A stretch of DNA of 64,000 nucleotides from Rahnella bruchi (GTDB lineage: Bacteria > Pseudomonadota > Gammaproteobacteria > Enterobacterales > Enterobacteriaceae): the NCBI RefSeq assembly GCF_003614975.1, contig NZ_QZWI01000019.1, positions 1-64,000 on the forward strand, read 5' to 3'. The notes under the pieces are model-generated. The model searched no databases. It was given only the letters and a program-made list of their open reading frames with translations, and had not been told where the DNA came from. Positions 1-13,259 of the stretch are shown piece by piece. Made by a program: the position numbers and the translations under genes. The first letter of the stretch is position 1, and every line of letters begins with the position of its first letter.

Positions 1-170
<170 letters not shown>

Positions 171-211
171 TCATAGAGAGAGCACGGGATCATTGTGTTT
201 AAACCAGTGGC

Positions 212-2335
<2,124 letters not shown>

Positions 2336-2422
2336 CTATAACTAGGACGTTCAAGTTCAGTTAACCCAAGCGGGTTGGCTTCTTGAAGCGCCCGCTTGGT
2401 TAGCATAACTACTGCGAAGTGA

Positions 2423-2908
<486 letters not shown>

Positions 2909-2989
2909 TTAATTCAGGATTGTCCAAAACTCTAAGAGTTTATTTTGACAGTAATGTGAAAATGTTTGGCCTTACTTAACGGAGAACCA

Positions 2990-3433
<444 letters not shown>

Positions 3434-3455
3434 TTAGCTAATATGGGGACGCAGA

Positions 3456-3484
3456 ATTTTAGGGCTGAGCTAAGAGGGTGTCAA
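3456..3484 (-). promoter_or_regulatory. Predicted sigma-70 promoter of the str operon
   Basis: On the minus strand a perfect -35 TTGACA (3479-3484) and a -10 TAAAAT (3456-3461) are separated by exactly 17 bases. They lie about 90 bases upstream of the rpsL start, in the gap after tusB. The position fits the strong ribosomal-protein operon promoter known ahead of rpsL in E. coli. A GC-rich stretch follows the -10. Confidence 0.8.
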
Positions 3485-3507
3485 GAAATATACAGCACTT
3501 GAGTAAA

Positions 3508-3795
3508 TCACCATGCTGTTTGCTGGGTGTGTTTCTCAGTCAGCGCGACGAATCCAGTATAGTCGATCAATGTGATTTTGTGCGAAATTTGACCAACCAA
3601 TCCTCTGGCCGCCAGATCTTCGCTGAGTACATAGATTGACTGAACATGCTGGCTGAGCAGCTCACAAGCCTCGCTGCCATCAAGCGCTGCGAGTACACCA
3701 TCCTGCATCAGCAAAAGTGCGTCGTCCTGAGCAACCAGCTTAACAATTAATGAGAAATCACATTGTTGCGGGGAACGGGCAAGAGTAAAAAGCAT
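3508..3795 (-). CDS. tusB: tRNA 2-thiouridine synthesis sulfurtransferase subunit TusB
   Basis: A 95-residue DsrH-like protein, MLFTLARSPQQCDFSLIVKL onward, matching TusB in length and sequence style. TusB, TusC and TusD form a cytoplasmic heterohexamer that relays persulfide sulfur from TusA to TusE and MnmA for 2-thiolation of the wobble uridine in Lys, Glu and Gln tRNAs. It is last in a yheO-tusD-tusC-tusB run on the minus strand and lies 13 bases after tusC. The catalytic cysteine of the complex is in TusD, not here. Confidence 0.95.
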   Translation of the reverse strand: MLFTLARSPQQCDFSLIVKLVAQDDALLLMQDGVLAALDGSEACELLSQHVQSIYVLSEDLAARGLVGQISHKITLIDYTGFVALTEKHTQQTAW

Positions 3796-3808
3796 GGAAT
3801 TTCCTGAT

Positions 3809-4168
3809 TTAAAACGTCATCACCACATCAAAACTGGCCAGTCGACCGCGAATTTCAGCCGCAGACAACGGCTCCACATCAAGCACCCATTTGTGTCCCG
3901 CAGACAAGCCGCGTGACTTTAGCGAGTCTTCACAGACAAAGCACTGATCGACGTCGTAAAGTGATAACACGCCGAATGTGGCGATATAATTACGGGCGAG
4001 AATTTTTTCCGGCTGCTGTGCCGGCATGAGCTGAAAGACCCCATCAGCCATGAAAAATACGCCGATATCTTCCGTCAGAGCTGACGTTGCCAGCAGCGCA
4101 TCAAGGCCTTCTCTGCCCGCCGAAGTGCCGTGCGGGCCCTGAGTAAATACAAACGCTATCTTCTTCAT
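3809..4168 (-). CDS. tusC: tRNA 2-thiouridine synthesis subunit TusC
   Basis: A 119-residue DsrF-like subunit of the TusBCD sulfur relay. I start at the ATG giving [20 protein letters not shown], the conserved TusC N-terminus; an upstream in-frame start would add 15 residues reading back into tusD. Conserved blocks include the glycine-rich loop [20 protein letters not shown]. It lies between tusD and tusB and is probably cotranscribed with both. Confidence 0.95.
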   Translation of the reverse strand: MKKIAFVFTQGPHGTSAGREGLDALLATSALTEDIGVFFMADGVFQLMPAQQPEKILARNYIATFGVLSLYDVDQCFVCEDSLKSRGLSAGHKWVLDVEPLSAAEIRGRLASFDVVMTF

Positions 4169-4190
4169 TGCCTGTTCCTGCCATAGTTCA

Positions 4191-4583
4191 TCAGAACTGC
4201 ACCATACGGTCACAGGTGAGAGACGCTTCTGCGAGACTGCCCAATCCGGTAAGAGCGAACCCAGCTTGTAAATTCGTCTGCCCGTGTCCCTGATTATGCG
4301 CCTCTGTTTCGTCTATGACTCCGCGTCGCAATGCCGCTGCTACACAAACATTGAGGGCAACCTGATGGTCTGCTGCCATGCGCTGCCAGGACCTGACGAG
4401 GTCAAATTCATCGGAAGCAGGTGCAGAAAGCATATTGCCATTGAGAACGCCTTCACGATAAAAAAACACGCTGTCCAGTTGATGGCCGCAGCTTATCAAC
4501 GCCAGTGCGAACTGATAAGCAGCACTGGCTTGTTGTGTTCCATAGGCAGGACCGGTTACCAGCAGGCAATAACGCAGTTTCAA
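4191..4583 (-). CDS. tusD: Sulfurtransferase subunit TusD
   Basis: A 130-residue DsrE-like protein and the catalytic sulfur acceptor of the TusBCD complex. The conserved cysteine lies in the stretch [15 protein letters not shown] (about residue 79), corresponding to Cys78 of E. coli TusD. The start overlaps the yheO stop by four bases (ATGA), indicating translational coupling. This supports an operon yheO-tusD-tusC-tusB feeding sulfur to tRNA wobble-uridine modification. Confidence 0.96.
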   Translation of the reverse strand: MKLRYCLLVTGPAYGTQQASAAYQFALALISCGHQLDSVFFYREGVLNGNMLSAPASDEFDLVRSWQRMAADHQVALNVCVAAALRRGVIDETEAHNQGHGQTNLQAGFALTGLGSLAEASLTCDRMVQF

Positions 4584-5302
4584 CGCTCATTCCCCACCAG
4601 ATCCCCGCTTTTAAACTGGCGGATATACAGGTAAACCGTATGTTTGGAAATATTCAGGCGGTCAGCAACCTGATTGATGGCATCTTTAATATCAAAAATA
4701 CCCTTTTCATAAAGATTCAGCACAACCTGACGGTTCTTCGCGTTGTTAGAAACATTGCGATCCGCGTTCACTTCTTCGATGGTGAATTCCAGCGTTTGCG
4801 CCACCAGGTCATCCACAGATGACGCGAAGTTTACCGACGATGCCACTTCCTGAGTCTCAGGTGGCATAAAGGTCTGAATAATTTGCGAGAAAGGTACGTC
4901 GAGATTCATGTTAATGCACAGCAGACCAACGACGCGTTGCTCACGGTTACGAATGGCGATGGTGACAGACTTCATCAGCACACCACTTTTCGCACGGGTG
5001 AAATAGGCTTTGGACACATTGCTGTCCGCACCGGTCATGTCATGCAACATACGCAGAGCTAAATCGGTAATCGGTGAGCCGATCTTACGGCCGGTATGCT
5101 CACCATTTGCAATACGAACCGCTGAACATTTCAGGTCTTCCAGTGAATGCAGAACTATTTCGCAATGCTCACCGATGAGCATCGCAAGCCCGTCCACCAC
5201 GGCCTCGTATGAAGACAAAATCTCATGATCGACCTGGCTGAACGGACGTTGGTCCAGCAAATCCAGTTCACCGGTTTCGCCAGTTATAAGCGAATTAGAC
5301 AT
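4580..5302 (-). CDS. yheO: YheO family PAS/HTH transcriptional regulator
   Basis: A 240-residue DNA-binding regulator. The N-terminal two-thirds is the YheO-like PAS domain ([20 protein letters not shown], then [20 protein letters not shown]). The C-terminus is a helix-turn-helix ([20 protein letters not shown], about residues 205-225). The start chosen ([20 protein letters not shown]) gives the same length as E. coli YheO; a further upstream ATG adds 11 residues of no recognisable homology. It heads the tus genes, but its ligand and targets are not known to me. Confidence 0.92.
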   Translation of the reverse strand: MSNSLITGETGELDLLDQRPFSQVDHEILSSYEAVVDGLAMLIGEHCEIVLHSLEDLKCSAVRIANGEHTGRKIGSPITDLALRMLHDMTGADSNVSKAYFTRAKSGVLMKSVTIAIRNREQRVVGLLCINMNLDVPFSQIIQTFMPPETQEVASSVNFASSVDDLVAQTLEFTIEEVNADRNVSNNAKNRQVVLNLYEKGIFDIKDAINQVADRLNISKHTVYLYIRQFKSGDLVGNER

Positions 5303-5512
5303 CGAAGCTACCACCCTCTCTATCGCGCCTTCCAACGGGAGTCAGGACGCATTATTCATCATTCCACGGTCGCTACTGTATCAAAAACACAGAAAAAACG
5401 GCCTTACGATTATATGGATCTGTGACGTTATGCCGGGGAAACAAAAGCGTCAAGTTATCATCATAGAGTAACCGCAATAAAATGAAGGTCAGGCCCGAAG
5501 AAAAGTTAAAGG

Positions 5513-5545
5513 CGAAAAAAAACCGCCGCATTTAGCGACGGTTTT
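5513..5545 (-). terminator. Rho-independent terminator of fkpA
   Basis: Read on the minus strand, AACCGTCGC, a TAAAT loop and GCGGCGGTT form a nine-pair stem (with one G-U pair), followed by a run of eight T. It lies about 20 bases after the fkpA stop. Confidence 0.88.
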
Positions 5546-5566
5546 CTGCAACAGCTCAATAGCAAA

Positions 5567-6427
5567 TCAGTTTGCTTTTGGTGCCGCTTCAGCTTCAGCA
5601 GGTTTTTCAGCTGCTTTCGGGTCAGCCTTTGGTGCCGCTTTCACGTCCAGCAGTTCAACATCGAACACCAGAGTAGAGTTCGCTGGGATCCCAGGGACGC
5701 CAGTTTTGCCGTATGCCAGTGCTGGTGGAATGACCAGCTTGATTTTGCCGCCTTTCTTGATGTGTTTCAGGCCTTCGGTCCAGCCTGGGATCACACCATC
5801 AAGACGGAAGGACAGCGGCTCACCACGGGTATAAGAGTTATCAAACTCAGTACCGTCGGTCAGCGTACCTTTGTAGTTCACCACAACGGTGTCGCTGTCT
5901 TTAGGTGCTGCGCCAGCACCTGGTTTTTCTACCTGATACAGCAGGCCAGATTCAGTCTTCTTCACGCCTTTTTCTTTGGCGAAATCAGCACGGAATTTGT
6001 CGCCTTTGTCAGCGTTAGCTTTAGCGTCCTGCTCCATCTTAGCCTGTGCAGAAGCTTTCACACGGCCTTCGAAGGTTTGCAGAGTTTGCTCAATTTCCTG
6101 ATCGGACAGTTTGCTTTTGTTAGCAAACGCATCCTGAACACCGGCGATCAGCTGGTCTTTATCCAGTTTGATGCCCAGCTTTTCTTGCTCTTTCAGAGAG
6201 TTGTCCATGTAACGACCCAGTGATGCACCCAATGCATAGGCAGCTTGTTCGTCGTCACTTTTAAACTTGGTTTTATCTGTTGCTGCAGGAGCAGCTGCAG
6301 CAGGGGCGGTTGCTGGCGCAGTTGCAGCAGCGGCCGGTGCTGTGGCTTCAGCAGCCATAACCTGAGTGGCATTCAGGGCAATCGCCATGGTGGTTGCCAG
6401 CAGAGTTACTTTAAACAGTGATTTCAT
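5567..6427 (-). CDS. fkpA: Periplasmic FKBP-type peptidyl-prolyl isomerase FkpA
   Basis: A 286-residue periplasmic chaperone and prolyl isomerase. The start was set at MKSLFKVTLLATTMAIALNA, a clear Sec signal peptide with cleavage near VMAA-E (residue 26); longer in-frame starts bury this signal. An Ala/Pro-rich low-complexity linker (residues 27-50) follows, then the helical FKBP-N dimerisation arm (about 55-150) and a C-terminal FKBP domain (GVIPGWTEGLKHIKKGGK, then VFDVELLDV). An Ala/Pro/Glu-rich tail ends the protein. It is divergent from slyX. FkpA homologues are sigma-E controlled in E. coli; I did not find a convincing sigma-E promoter here. Confidence 0.97.
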   Translation of the reverse strand: MKSLFKVTLLATTMAIALNATQVMAAEATAPAAAATAPATAPAAAAPAATDKTKFKSDDEQAAYALGASLGRYMDNSLKEQEKLGIKLDKDQLIAGVQDAFANKSKLSDQEIEQTLQTFEGRVKASAQAKMEQDAKANADKGDKFRADFAKEKGVKKTESGLLYQVEKPGAGAAPKDSDTVVVNYKGTLTDGTEFDNSYTRGEPLSFRLDGVIPGWTEGLKHIKKGGKIKLVIPPALAYGKTGVPGIPANSTLVFDVELLDVKAAPKADPKAAEKPAEAEAAPKAN

Positions 6428-6720
6428 CCATTTCTCCAAGACCAGAAGCGTATGACCTCTGGTAATAATTACGAAAGTTCGGCGGTTACTATAACTGCCC
6501 GTCTCACGACAAAACAATCTCTATACACGCCATTAGCGTCATATTCAGACCTTTTTTGCATCAATTAGTTTCGTCTAATCGTGAAGAACAAACGATAAAG
6601 CGCCGCAGGAGTCAGGCAATTCAGCAGGTTTACGGGTAGAATCGCCGGTCTACAATACAGTATGAGGTTCCGGTCAGTGCTCAACCTGATCAACTTGAGC
6701 CGCACAATGAGGTAATGATT

Positions 6721-6939
6721 ATGGACTCAAACACCGTTGAACAACGTCTGGAGATGCTGGAAAACAAGCTGGCTTTTCAGGAAATTACAATAGAAGAGCT
6801 GAATATGATCGTCACACAGCATCAGCTTGAAATGAGCAGATTGCACGATCACCTGCGTCTGCTGACAGACAAACTCCGCGCCAGCCAGCCATCAATGATT
6901 GCCGATCAGTCGGAAGAAGCACCGCCGCCGCATTATTGA
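6721..6939 (+). CDS. slyX: SlyX family coiled-coil protein
   Basis: A 72-residue protein of unknown biochemical role, [20 protein letters not shown] onward. Heptad leucines through most of its length predict a coiled coil, and it ends with the family-typical PPPHY. Two ATGs lie close together; I chose the second because GAGGT sits seven bases before it but only one base before the first, and because it gives the E. coli length of 72. It converges with slyD across a shared terminator. Confidence 0.93.
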   Translation: MDSNTVEQRLEMLENKLAFQEITIEELNMIVTQHQLEMSRLHDHLRLLTDKLRASQPSMIADQSEEAPPPHY

Positions 6940-6956
6940 TGCTGTTTCTGACGTAA

Positions 6957-6989
6957 CAAAAAGGCGCCTTCCGGCGCCTTTCGTTTTTA
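6957..6989. terminator. Bidirectional terminator between slyX and slyD
   Basis: A perfect eight-pair stem AAGGCGCC / GGCGCCTT with a TTCC loop has a T-rich flank on the plus strand (TCGTTTTT) and A-rich sequence on the other side, which gives T on the minus strand. It lies between two converging genes, so it can end both transcripts. Confidence 0.92.
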
Positions 6990-7012
6990 TCACTCTGCAG
7001 GCAAAGTAATAA

Positions 7013-7612
7013 TTAGTGGCAGCCGCAGCCGCCGTTACCACCACAACCGCCTTTTTTACCGTGATCATGACCGTGGTCGTGATCATGGTCGTGGCCACCG
7101 CAGCAACCTTCACCGTGTTCATGGTCGTGACCATGATCGTGGCCGTGTTCGCCGTGAACGTGGCCGTGAGCCAGTTCTTCTTCGGTCGCTTCACGGATTG
7201 CCACCACTTCAACGTGGAAGTTCAGATCCTGACCTGCCAGCATGTGGTTGCCGTCGACAACAACGTGGTCGCCGTCAACTTCAGTGATTTCTACCGGAAC
7301 CGGACCCTGATCGGTATCAGCCAGGAAACGCATACCCACTTCCAGCTCATCAACACCCATGAACACGTCTTTAGGAACGCGCTGAACCAGGTTTTCGTCG
7401 TAGTTGCCGTAAGCGTCGTTTGCGCCAACATGCACGTCAAAAACGTCACCAATGGCATGGCCATCCAGCGCAGTTTCCAGACCGGAGATCAGGGAACCAT
7501 GGCCGTGCAGGTAATCCAACGGCGCGCTCACCGGAGATTCATCAACCAACACACCGTCTTCTGTACGTACCTGATATGCCACGCTGATGACCAGGTCTTT
7601 TGCTACTTTCAT
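7013..7612 (-). CDS. slyD: FKBP-type prolyl isomerase and metallochaperone SlyD
   Basis: A 199-residue cytoplasmic protein. Residues 1-70 and 130-150 form the FKBP domain, with the insert-in-flap chaperone domain between (about 76-120). From about residue 150 the tail is almost entirely His, Gly, Asp and Cys, with repeated HDHGHDH units and a final GCGCH. In E. coli this tail binds nickel and supplies the hydrogenase maturation system, and SlyD is also the host factor for phiX174 lysis. The tail here is intact. Confidence 0.97.
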   Translation of the reverse strand: MKVAKDLVISVAYQVRTEDGVLVDESPVSAPLDYLHGHGSLISGLETALDGHAIGDVFDVHVGANDAYGNYDENLVQRVPKDVFMGVDELEVGMRFLADTDQGPVPVEITEVDGDHVVVDGNHMLAGQDLNFHVEVVAIREATEEELAHGHVHGEHGHDHGHDHEHGEGCCGGHDHDHDHGHDHGKKGGCGGNGGCGCH

Positions 7613-7810
7613 GATAACTCCTACCGTTGGAAACTCAATTTGTTGTCTGCGGGCGTTTCGTCACGCACGCAACTTCGCTTAAGGCTAATTCAGTGACGGC
7701 CACTTTTCGATGAGATCATCCTGAAAAGCGCGACCGGATAAATTTGGCGAAGAGTGTAGCGGAAATCCGCGTCTCTGTACTACCAGCATAAAAAAACACG
7801 AGCAATAACG

Positions 7811-8014
7811 CTACTTCGGATCGAAAATACCGATCACCTGCTCTTCCGGGCGAAGCTTCTTGCTGACCTGAGCATCGGTCTGACGCTGATGGTGCCCGCA
7901 CTTTACACACTCCACCACTTCAACCTGATCTTCCTGCCATAAAGCCAGCGTATCCATCGCCTTACATTTCGGACATACCGCCCCAGCGATAAACCGTTTA
8001 CGGGTTGTAGCCAT
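7811..8014 (-). CDS. yheV: YheV family putative zinc ribbon protein
   Basis: A 67-residue protein with two CxxC knuckles, CPKC near residue 14 and CVKC near residue 36, the pattern of a small zinc ribbon. The start at MATTRKRFIAGAVCPKCKAM matches E. coli YheV; an upstream ATG would add 13 residues. It lies 78 bases after kefB on the same strand and is probably cotranscribed with kefG-kefB. Its function is unknown. Confidence 0.93.
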   Translation of the reverse strand: MATTRKRFIAGAVCPKCKAMDTLALWQEDQVEVVECVKCGHHQRQTDAQVSKKLRPEEQVIGIFDPK

Positions 8015-8092
8015 GTTACTTCTCCTGAAATTTGCGACATTGCGTCCGGTCATTTTTCATTCAGACGGTAAAATTATTTTCCGCCTGCCGGA

Positions 8093-9901
8093 CTATTCGT
8101 CGTCGTCCCAGCCATCAAGCTGACGACGTTCGTTATGCATTTCGCTCTGGAAGATATCCTCCAGCTCGCGCCGCGCTTCTTTCACACGGGAAATCTGCGC
8201 CACGTCACCGCGGTTTTGCGGCACCAGTTCACGTAGCATCCGCATATCGAGGCGACGGAAATGTTGTTGCGCGCGGTACGCACTGTGCGGATGCATGCCC
8301 AGCGTGACCAGCGCCTTTTTGCCTAATTCCAGCGCACTGGAGAACGTCTCACGGGAGAAATTCGCCACACCAGCCTGCAACAGCTCATGCGCCTCAACAC
8401 GGCCACGAGCGCGTGCCAGAATATTCAGATGCGGAAAATGCTGCTGACACAAATGCACGATAGTCATGGTATCGGCGGGCTCATCACAGGTAATCACGAT
8501 CGATTTTGCCTTTTCAGCACCTGATGCCCTGAGCAGTTCCAGCTCCGTCGCGTCGCCGTAATACACCTTATAACCGTAAGTTCGCATCAGCCCGACAGCA
8601 CTGATATCGCGCTCCAGCACCGTGATGCGCATTTTGTTCGCCATCAGCAAACGGCCAATCACCTGCCCGAAACGTCCGAAGCCGACAATAATCACCTGCG
8701 GCTCATCATCCTGCACAAAATGCTTTTCGTCACTCTCTTCGCCATCGTTGTAACGACGCACCAGGATCCGGTCGACCCATTGCATCAGCAGCGGCGTGGT
8801 CATCATCGATAACGTCACCACCACCAGCAACAGCGAAAGCTGCGACGAGGAAATCACTTTCTGCGCGCCAGCGGCCGAAAAAAGCACGAAAGCAAATTCA
8901 CCACCCTGACTGAGCACGGCAGAAAACTGCAAGCGTACGGATGTCCGCAGGCCAAATATGCGCGACAGCCCGTACAGCACCGCGCCTTTGACCGTCACCA
9001 GAATAATTACGCCCGCCAGCACCAGCAGAATGTGGGTGTAGAGCACGCCCAGATTCAACGCCATGCCAACGGAAATAAAGAACAACCCGAGCAGTAAACC
9101 CTTAAACGGCTCGATAGCGATTTCCAGTTCGTGCTGATATTCGCTTTCTGCCAGTAAAATCCCGGCGATAAATGTCCCGAGCGCCATCGAAAAGCCCAGC
9201 GTATCCATAAACAACGCCGAACCCAGCACCACCAGCAGCGCGGCGGCGGTAAACACTTCGCGCACCCCTGAAGCCACAATCAGCCGGAAAATCGGCCGCA
9301 GTAAATAGCGCCCGCCGATCAGCATGCCGCCAAAAGCCAGCACTTTCAGACCGATCATCTCCCAGTTATTGCTGCCTTCAGAACCGCCGGCCAGAATCGG
9401 GATCAGCGCCAGCGCCGGAATAACCGCGATATCCTGGAACAGCAGCACGGCAAAACCCAGCTGACCGCCTTCGTTACGGGTCATGCCTTTGTCACGCATC
9501 AGCTGCAATGCCATCGCCGTAGATGACATCGCCAGCCCGATACCGCCAATTACCGCGGCCTGCCAGGAAAATTTGGTCAGATATAACAATCCGCCGAGCA
9601 CCAGTGCGGTGAGGATCACCTGCCCGGCACCGACGCCAAAAATTTGCCGCCGCAGCGCCCACAGTTTGCCGGGATTCAGTTCCAGCCCGATGATAAACAT
9701 CAGGAAAACCACACCGAGTTCGGAGAAATGCAGAATTTCGTCTACATCACGGATAAAACCCAGTCCCCACGGACCGATGGCGATACCGGCCAGCAAATAG
9801 CCGAGCACCGCGCCAATCCCTAAACGTTGGGCAACCGGCACGGCAACGACCGCGGCGAACAGAAACAGCAGGATCGCCATGGGAATATTGGAAACATCCA
9901 T
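8093..9901 (-). CDS. kefB: Glutathione-regulated potassium-efflux system protein KefB
   Basis: A 602-residue inner-membrane K+/H+ antiporter. About twelve hydrophobic segments of the CPA2 exchanger type fill residues 1-385, including the conserved [18 protein letters not shown] cytoplasmic RCK-N domain follows, with a Rossmann glycine motif ([17 protein letters not shown], near 400). Glutathione holds the channel shut and electrophile adducts open it, acidifying the cytoplasm. The start chosen ([15 protein letters not shown]) overlaps the kefG stop as TAATG, so the two are translationally coupled. KefB rather than KefC because of the context with kefG and yheV. Confidence 0.97.
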   Translation of the reverse strand: MDVSNIPMAILLFLFAAVVAVPVAQRLGIGAVLGYLLAGIAIGPWGLGFIRDVDEILHFSELGVVFLMFIIGLELNPGKLWALRRQIFGVGAGQVILTALVLGGLLYLTKFSWQAAVIGGIGLAMSSTAMALQLMRDKGMTRNEGGQLGFAVLLFQDIAVIPALALIPILAGGSEGSNNWEMIGLKVLAFGGMLIGGRYLLRPIFRLIVASGVREVFTAAALLVVLGSALFMDTLGFSMALGTFIAGILLAESEYQHELEIAIEPFKGLLLGLFFISVGMALNLGVLYTHILLVLAGVIILVTVKGAVLYGLSRIFGLRTSVRLQFSAVLSQGGEFAFVLFSAAGAQKVISSSQLSLLLVVVTLSMMTTPLLMQWVDRILVRRYNDGEESDEKHFVQDDEPQVIIVGFGRFGQVIGRLLMANKMRITVLERDISAVGLMRTYGYKVYYGDATELELLRASGAEKAKSIVITCDEPADTMTIVHLCQQHFPHLNILARARGRVEAHELLQAGVANFSRETFSSALELGKKALVTLGMHPHSAYRAQQHFRRLDMRMLRELVPQNRGDVAQISRVKEARRELEDIFQSEMHNERRQLDGWDDDE

Positions 9902-10455
9902 TATGCAATCCCTCCGTGCGGCAACGGGGATTTCAGCCATTCGCCGTAAGCTTCGGCATGACTTTGCAGCACATCAGGTTTCTGACGGCGCGCCCAGTAA
10001 ATGATGATTGGCGTCATCCAGTGCATATGGCACATAGCAGACGTCAGCTCGAACGGACGCATAATGTCGGACATCGGATAACGGTTATAACCACCCGCAC
10101 GGTAAGCGCCCTCCGGTTCACCGGTAGTCACCACCGAACGCCAGTATTTTCCATTGAGAGCATTCCCGCCCGCACCGCTGGCGAAACCGCGCGCGAGCAC
10201 GCGATCCATCCACTCTTTCAACAACGCCGGACAGCTGTAGGTATAAAGGGGGTGCTGAAAAACAATCACCTTATGTTCGCGCAGCAGTTGCTGCTCACGG
10301 TGAATATCGATAAAAAAATCAGGATAGTGGGCGTACAAATCATGCACGGTGACATGTTCAAGCTGTTGTGCTTGTTGCAGTAAAACGCGGTTGGCGACCG
10401 AATCGGGTGATTCCGGATGGGCATACAGCAGCAAAACCTTTGGTGGCTGCGACAT
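9901..10455 (-). CDS. kefG: KefG ancillary subunit of the KefB potassium efflux system
   Basis: A 184-residue flavodoxin-like quinone-reductase-family protein that in E. coli is required for full KefB activity at the inner membrane. Visible family signatures are [20 protein letters not shown] at the N-terminus, [20 protein letters not shown] and the [17 protein letters not shown] loop. I start at [15 protein letters not shown], which equals the E. coli length; a longer frame adds 20 unlike residues. It is coupled to kefB by a one-base stop/start overlap and divergent from yheS. Confidence 0.96.
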   Translation of the reverse strand: MSQPPKVLLLYAHPESPDSVANRVLLQQAQQLEHVTVHDLYAHYPDFFIDIHREQQLLREHKVIVFQHPLYTYSCPALLKEWMDRVLARGFASGAGGNALNGKYWRSVVTTGEPEGAYRAGGYNRYPMSDIMRPFELTSAMCHMHWMTPIIIYWARRQKPDVLQSHAEAYGEWLKSPLPHGGIA

Positions 10456-10584
10456 CAATACCTCCAAAGCGTCGTCAGGGTGCGGTTTTTCCGTTACCAT
10501 GCTTCGCAAAGACAAAATGGGACGCGATACGTCTTGTTTAGATCATTATCATGACAATTTAACATACTCTCAACACGGCGCTTT

Positions 10585-12501
10585 ATGATTGTTTTCTCCT
10601 CCTTACAAATCCGACGCGGCACTAATGTGCTGCTGGACAACGCGTCTGCGACCATCAATCCCGGCCAGAAAGTCGGGCTGGTGGGCAAAAATGGCTGCGG
10701 TAAATCCACCCTGATTTCCCTGCTAAAAGGTGAAATGAGCGCCGATGCAGGCAACCTGACGTTTCCGACCAGCTGGGCGCTGGCCTGGGTAAATCAGGAA
10801 ACGCCAGCGCTGGACGAACCGGCGATAGAGTATGTTATCGACGGCGACCGTGAATTTCGTCAGCTGGAAGCCCAATTGCAGCAGGCTAACGAGCGGGACG
10901 ACGGCCATGCCATCGCCACGCTGCACGGCAAACTCGACGCCATTAACGCCTGGACCATTCCGGCGCGCGCCGCCAGCCTGCTCAGCGGGTTGGGCTTTAC
11001 CCAAAATCAGTTACAGCAACCGGTGAAATCGTTCTCCGGCGGCTGGCGTATGCGCCTGAACCTAGCGCAGGCGCTGATCTGTCGTTCTGATTTACTGCTG
11101 CTCGACGAACCGACAAACCATCTGGATTTGGACGCGGTTATCTGGCTCGAGAAATGGCTGAAAAGCTACACCGGCACGCTGGTGCTGATTTCACATGACC
11201 GTGATTTCCTCGATCCCATCGTTGATAAAATTATGCACATCGAACAGCAGTCGATGAACGAATATACCGGTAACTACTCGTCCTTCGAACGCCAGCGTGC
11301 GACCAAACTGTCGCAACAGCAGGCATTGTTTGAAAGTCAGCAGGAAAAAGTGGCGCACCTGCAAAGCTATATTGACCGTTTCCGCGCACAGGCGACGAAA
11401 GCCAAGCAGGCGCAAAGCCGTATCAAAATGCTGGAACGCATGGAGCTGATTGCCCCGGCGCACGTCGACAATCCTTTTCATTTTAGCTTCCGTTCGCCGG
11501 AAAGTTTGCCCGATCCGCTGCTGCGGATGGAAAAAGTCAGCGCCGGTTATGGTGACACCACTATTCTGGAGTCGATCAAACTGAATTTGGTGCCGGGTTC
11601 GCGTATCGGCCTGCTGGGCCGCAACGGTGCCGGTAAATCCACGCTGATCAAATTGCTGGCCGGTACCATGCCGCCGCTTCAGGGTGACATCGGTCTGGCG
11701 AAAGGCGTCAAACTGGGTTACTTCGCCCAGCACCAGCTGGAGTTTTTGCGTGCAGAAGATTCGCCGTTGCAACATCTGGTTCGTCTGGCGAATAAAGAAA
11801 CCGAACAGCAACTGCGCGATTATCTCGGCGGGTTCGGATTCCACGGCGATAAAGTCACTGACCCGACCGGGCGTTTCTCCGGCGGCGAAAAAGCCCGTCT
11901 GGTGCTGGCCCTGATCGTCTGGCAGCGCCCTAACCTGCTGCTGCTCGATGAACCGACCAACCACTTAGATCTCGATATGCGCCAGGCGCTGACCGAAGCG
12001 CTGATCGACTTCGAAGGCGCGATGGTAGTCGTCTCGCATGACCGCCACTTACTGCGTTCCACCACCGACGATTTGTATCTGGTTCACGGCGGTAAAGTGG
12101 AACAGTTCGACGGTGATCTGGAAGACTATCAGCAATGGCTGGTGGATATACAGCGTCAGGAAAGCCAGCAGGATGCACCGGCCAAAGACGGCGGCGTCAA
12201 CAGCGCGCAGTCGCGTAAGGACCAGAAACGCCGCGAAGCTGATTTCCGCAATCAAACCCAGCCGCTGCGTAAGCAAATTACCAAACTCGAAGCGCAGATG
12301 GAAAAACTGAGTACCGAGCTGGCAACCCTCGAAGAGCGTCTGGCCGATTCCGCGATTTACGATATCAGCCGTAAAGCCGAACTGACTGAATGTCTGCAAC
12401 AACAGACCAAAGTGAAAGGCGCGCTGGAAGAAACCGAAATGACCTGGCTTGATGCACAGGAACAGCTGGAAGAAATGTCGAAGGCCTTTGATCTCGACTA
12501 A
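10585..12501 (+). CDS. yheS: ABC-F family ribosome-associated ATPase YheS
   Basis: A 638-residue soluble ABC-F protein with two ATPase cassettes and no membrane segments. Cassette 1 has Walker A GKNGCGKSTL (near residue 34), signature SGGW and Walker B LLLLDEPTNHLDLD. Cassette 2 has GRNGAGKSTL (near 347), SGGEKARL and LLLLDEPTNHLDLD. The interdomain linker is rich in Gln and charged residues (about 240-300), and the C-terminus is a predicted coiled coil. ABC-F proteins act on the ribosome; YheS is thought to help with stalled translation. It is followed by a strong terminator. Confidence 0.96.
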   Translation: MIVFSSLQIRRGTNVLLDNASATINPGQKVGLVGKNGCGKSTLISLLKGEMSADAGNLTFPTSWALAWVNQETPALDEPAIEYVIDGDREFRQLEAQLQQANERDDGHAIATLHGKLDAINAWTIPARAASLLSGLGFTQNQLQQPVKSFSGGWRMRLNLAQALICRSDLLLLDEPTNHLDLDAVIWLEKWLKSYTGTLVLISHDRDFLDPIVDKIMHIEQQSMNEYTGNYSSFERQRATKLSQQQALFESQQEKVAHLQSYIDRFRAQATKAKQAQSRIKMLERMELIAPAHVDNPFHFSFRSPESLPDPLLRMEKVSAGYGDTTILESIKLNLVPGSRIGLLGRNGAGKSTLIKLLAGTMPPLQGDIGLAKGVKLGYFAQHQLEFLRAEDSPLQHLVRLANKETEQQLRDYLGGFGFHGDKVTDPTGRFSGGEKARLVLALIVWQRPNLLLLDEPTNHLDLDMRQALTEALIDFEGAMVVVSHDRHLLRSTTDDLYLVHGGKVEQFDGDLEDYQQWLVDIQRQESQQDAPAKDGGVNSAQSRKDQKRREADFRNQTQPLRKQITKLEAQMEKLSTELATLEERLADSAIYDISRKAELTECLQQQTKVKGALEETEMTWLDAQEQLEEMSKAFDLD

Positions 12502-12524
12502 TTGACCGTCTGCCAGAAAATGGA

Positions 12525-12548
12525 AAGGAGCCACGAGGCTCCTTTTTC
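12525..12548 (+). terminator. Terminator after yheS
   Basis: A perfect eight-pair stem AAGGAGCC / GGCTCCTT with an ACGA tetraloop, followed by TTTTTCATTTT, begins 23 bases after the yheS stop. The neighbouring exporter gene converges from the other side. Confidence 0.9.
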
Positions 12549-12556
12549 ATTTTATC

Positions 12557-13159
12557 TTAATGCCAGATCAACAACACACAAGCCGCAGTCAGAATACCCA
12601 TCGCGATGTTGAAGGTGTACCACGCACGCTTGCTGCGCAGCAGGCGACCAATCACGGTACCGAACCCGAGCCAGATGATCCCGGAGACCAGATTCACCAG
12701 GAACATCCCGAGGCTGATACCGGCAATCGAATGGTTATACGCTGCGCCTGCCAGACTGAAACTCGCCACCGCGCCCAGCCCCATCAGCCAGGCTTTCGGG
12801 TTCAGGAATTGCAGCAACCAGCCCTGATATAACCGGATCGGCTTCGGGGGTGGCGCGCCGGTTTCCAGCTTTTCATAGGCCGACGTCGCAATCTTCCACG
12901 CCAGCCACAGCAGATAAAGACTACCGGCGATTTTGAGGAAAAGGTGTAACGCAGGATAAACCGTGATCAGCCCGCCAACGCCGAAGGCCACCAGCAGCAA
13001 AATACTTTGCATGCCGAGCATAATGCCGACCATCAGCCAGATTGAGCGGAAGAAACCGAAGTTAGCGCCAGACGTGGTTAACAACATATTATTCGGGCCT
13101 GGAGTGATAGCGGCGACCCATAAAAATCCGAGCATTGAGAAAAATAAACCGAGTTCCAT
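12557..13159 (-). CDS. LysE/RhtB family amino-acid exporter
   Basis: A 200-residue inner-membrane protein with five or six hydrophobic segments. The N-terminal signature AAITPGPNNMLLTTSGANFG is the hallmark of the LysE/RhtB family, whose members export amino acids or related metabolites by proton exchange. The substrate cannot be told from sequence. It lies between yheS and yheT, where E. coli has no such gene, and is divergent from yheT with about 100 bases between their starts. Base composition is like that of its neighbours. Confidence 0.85.
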   Translation of the reverse strand: MELGLFFSMLGFLWVAAITPGPNNMLLTTSGANFGFFRSIWLMVGIMLGMQSILLLVAFGVGGLITVYPALHLFLKIAGSLYLLWLAWKIATSAYEKLETGAPPPKPIRLYQGWLLQFLNPKAWLMGLGAVASFSLAGAAYNHSIAGISLGMFLVNLVSGIIWLGFGTVIGRLLRSKRAWYTFNIAMGILTAACVLLIWH

Positions 13160-13259
13160 TTAATTTGGGTACTCCGACCCGAAAGATGTGCGATAGCATT
13201 GAAGCTAACAGCGTGATATTGATCGCACAAGAGCCTCTTAAGAGAAATTTATTCATCTT

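Noticed and set aside
6451-6480. Possible sigma-E promoter of fkpA (GAACTT and TCATA on the minus strand)
   Set aside because: The 19-base spacer is at or beyond the usual limit and the -10 match is poor; FkpA control by sigma-E is known in E. coli but is not shown by this sequence.
11191-11964. 257-codon frame opposite yheS
   Set aside because: Antisense shadow of the ABC-F gene, Gln/Arg/Phe-rich with no domain.
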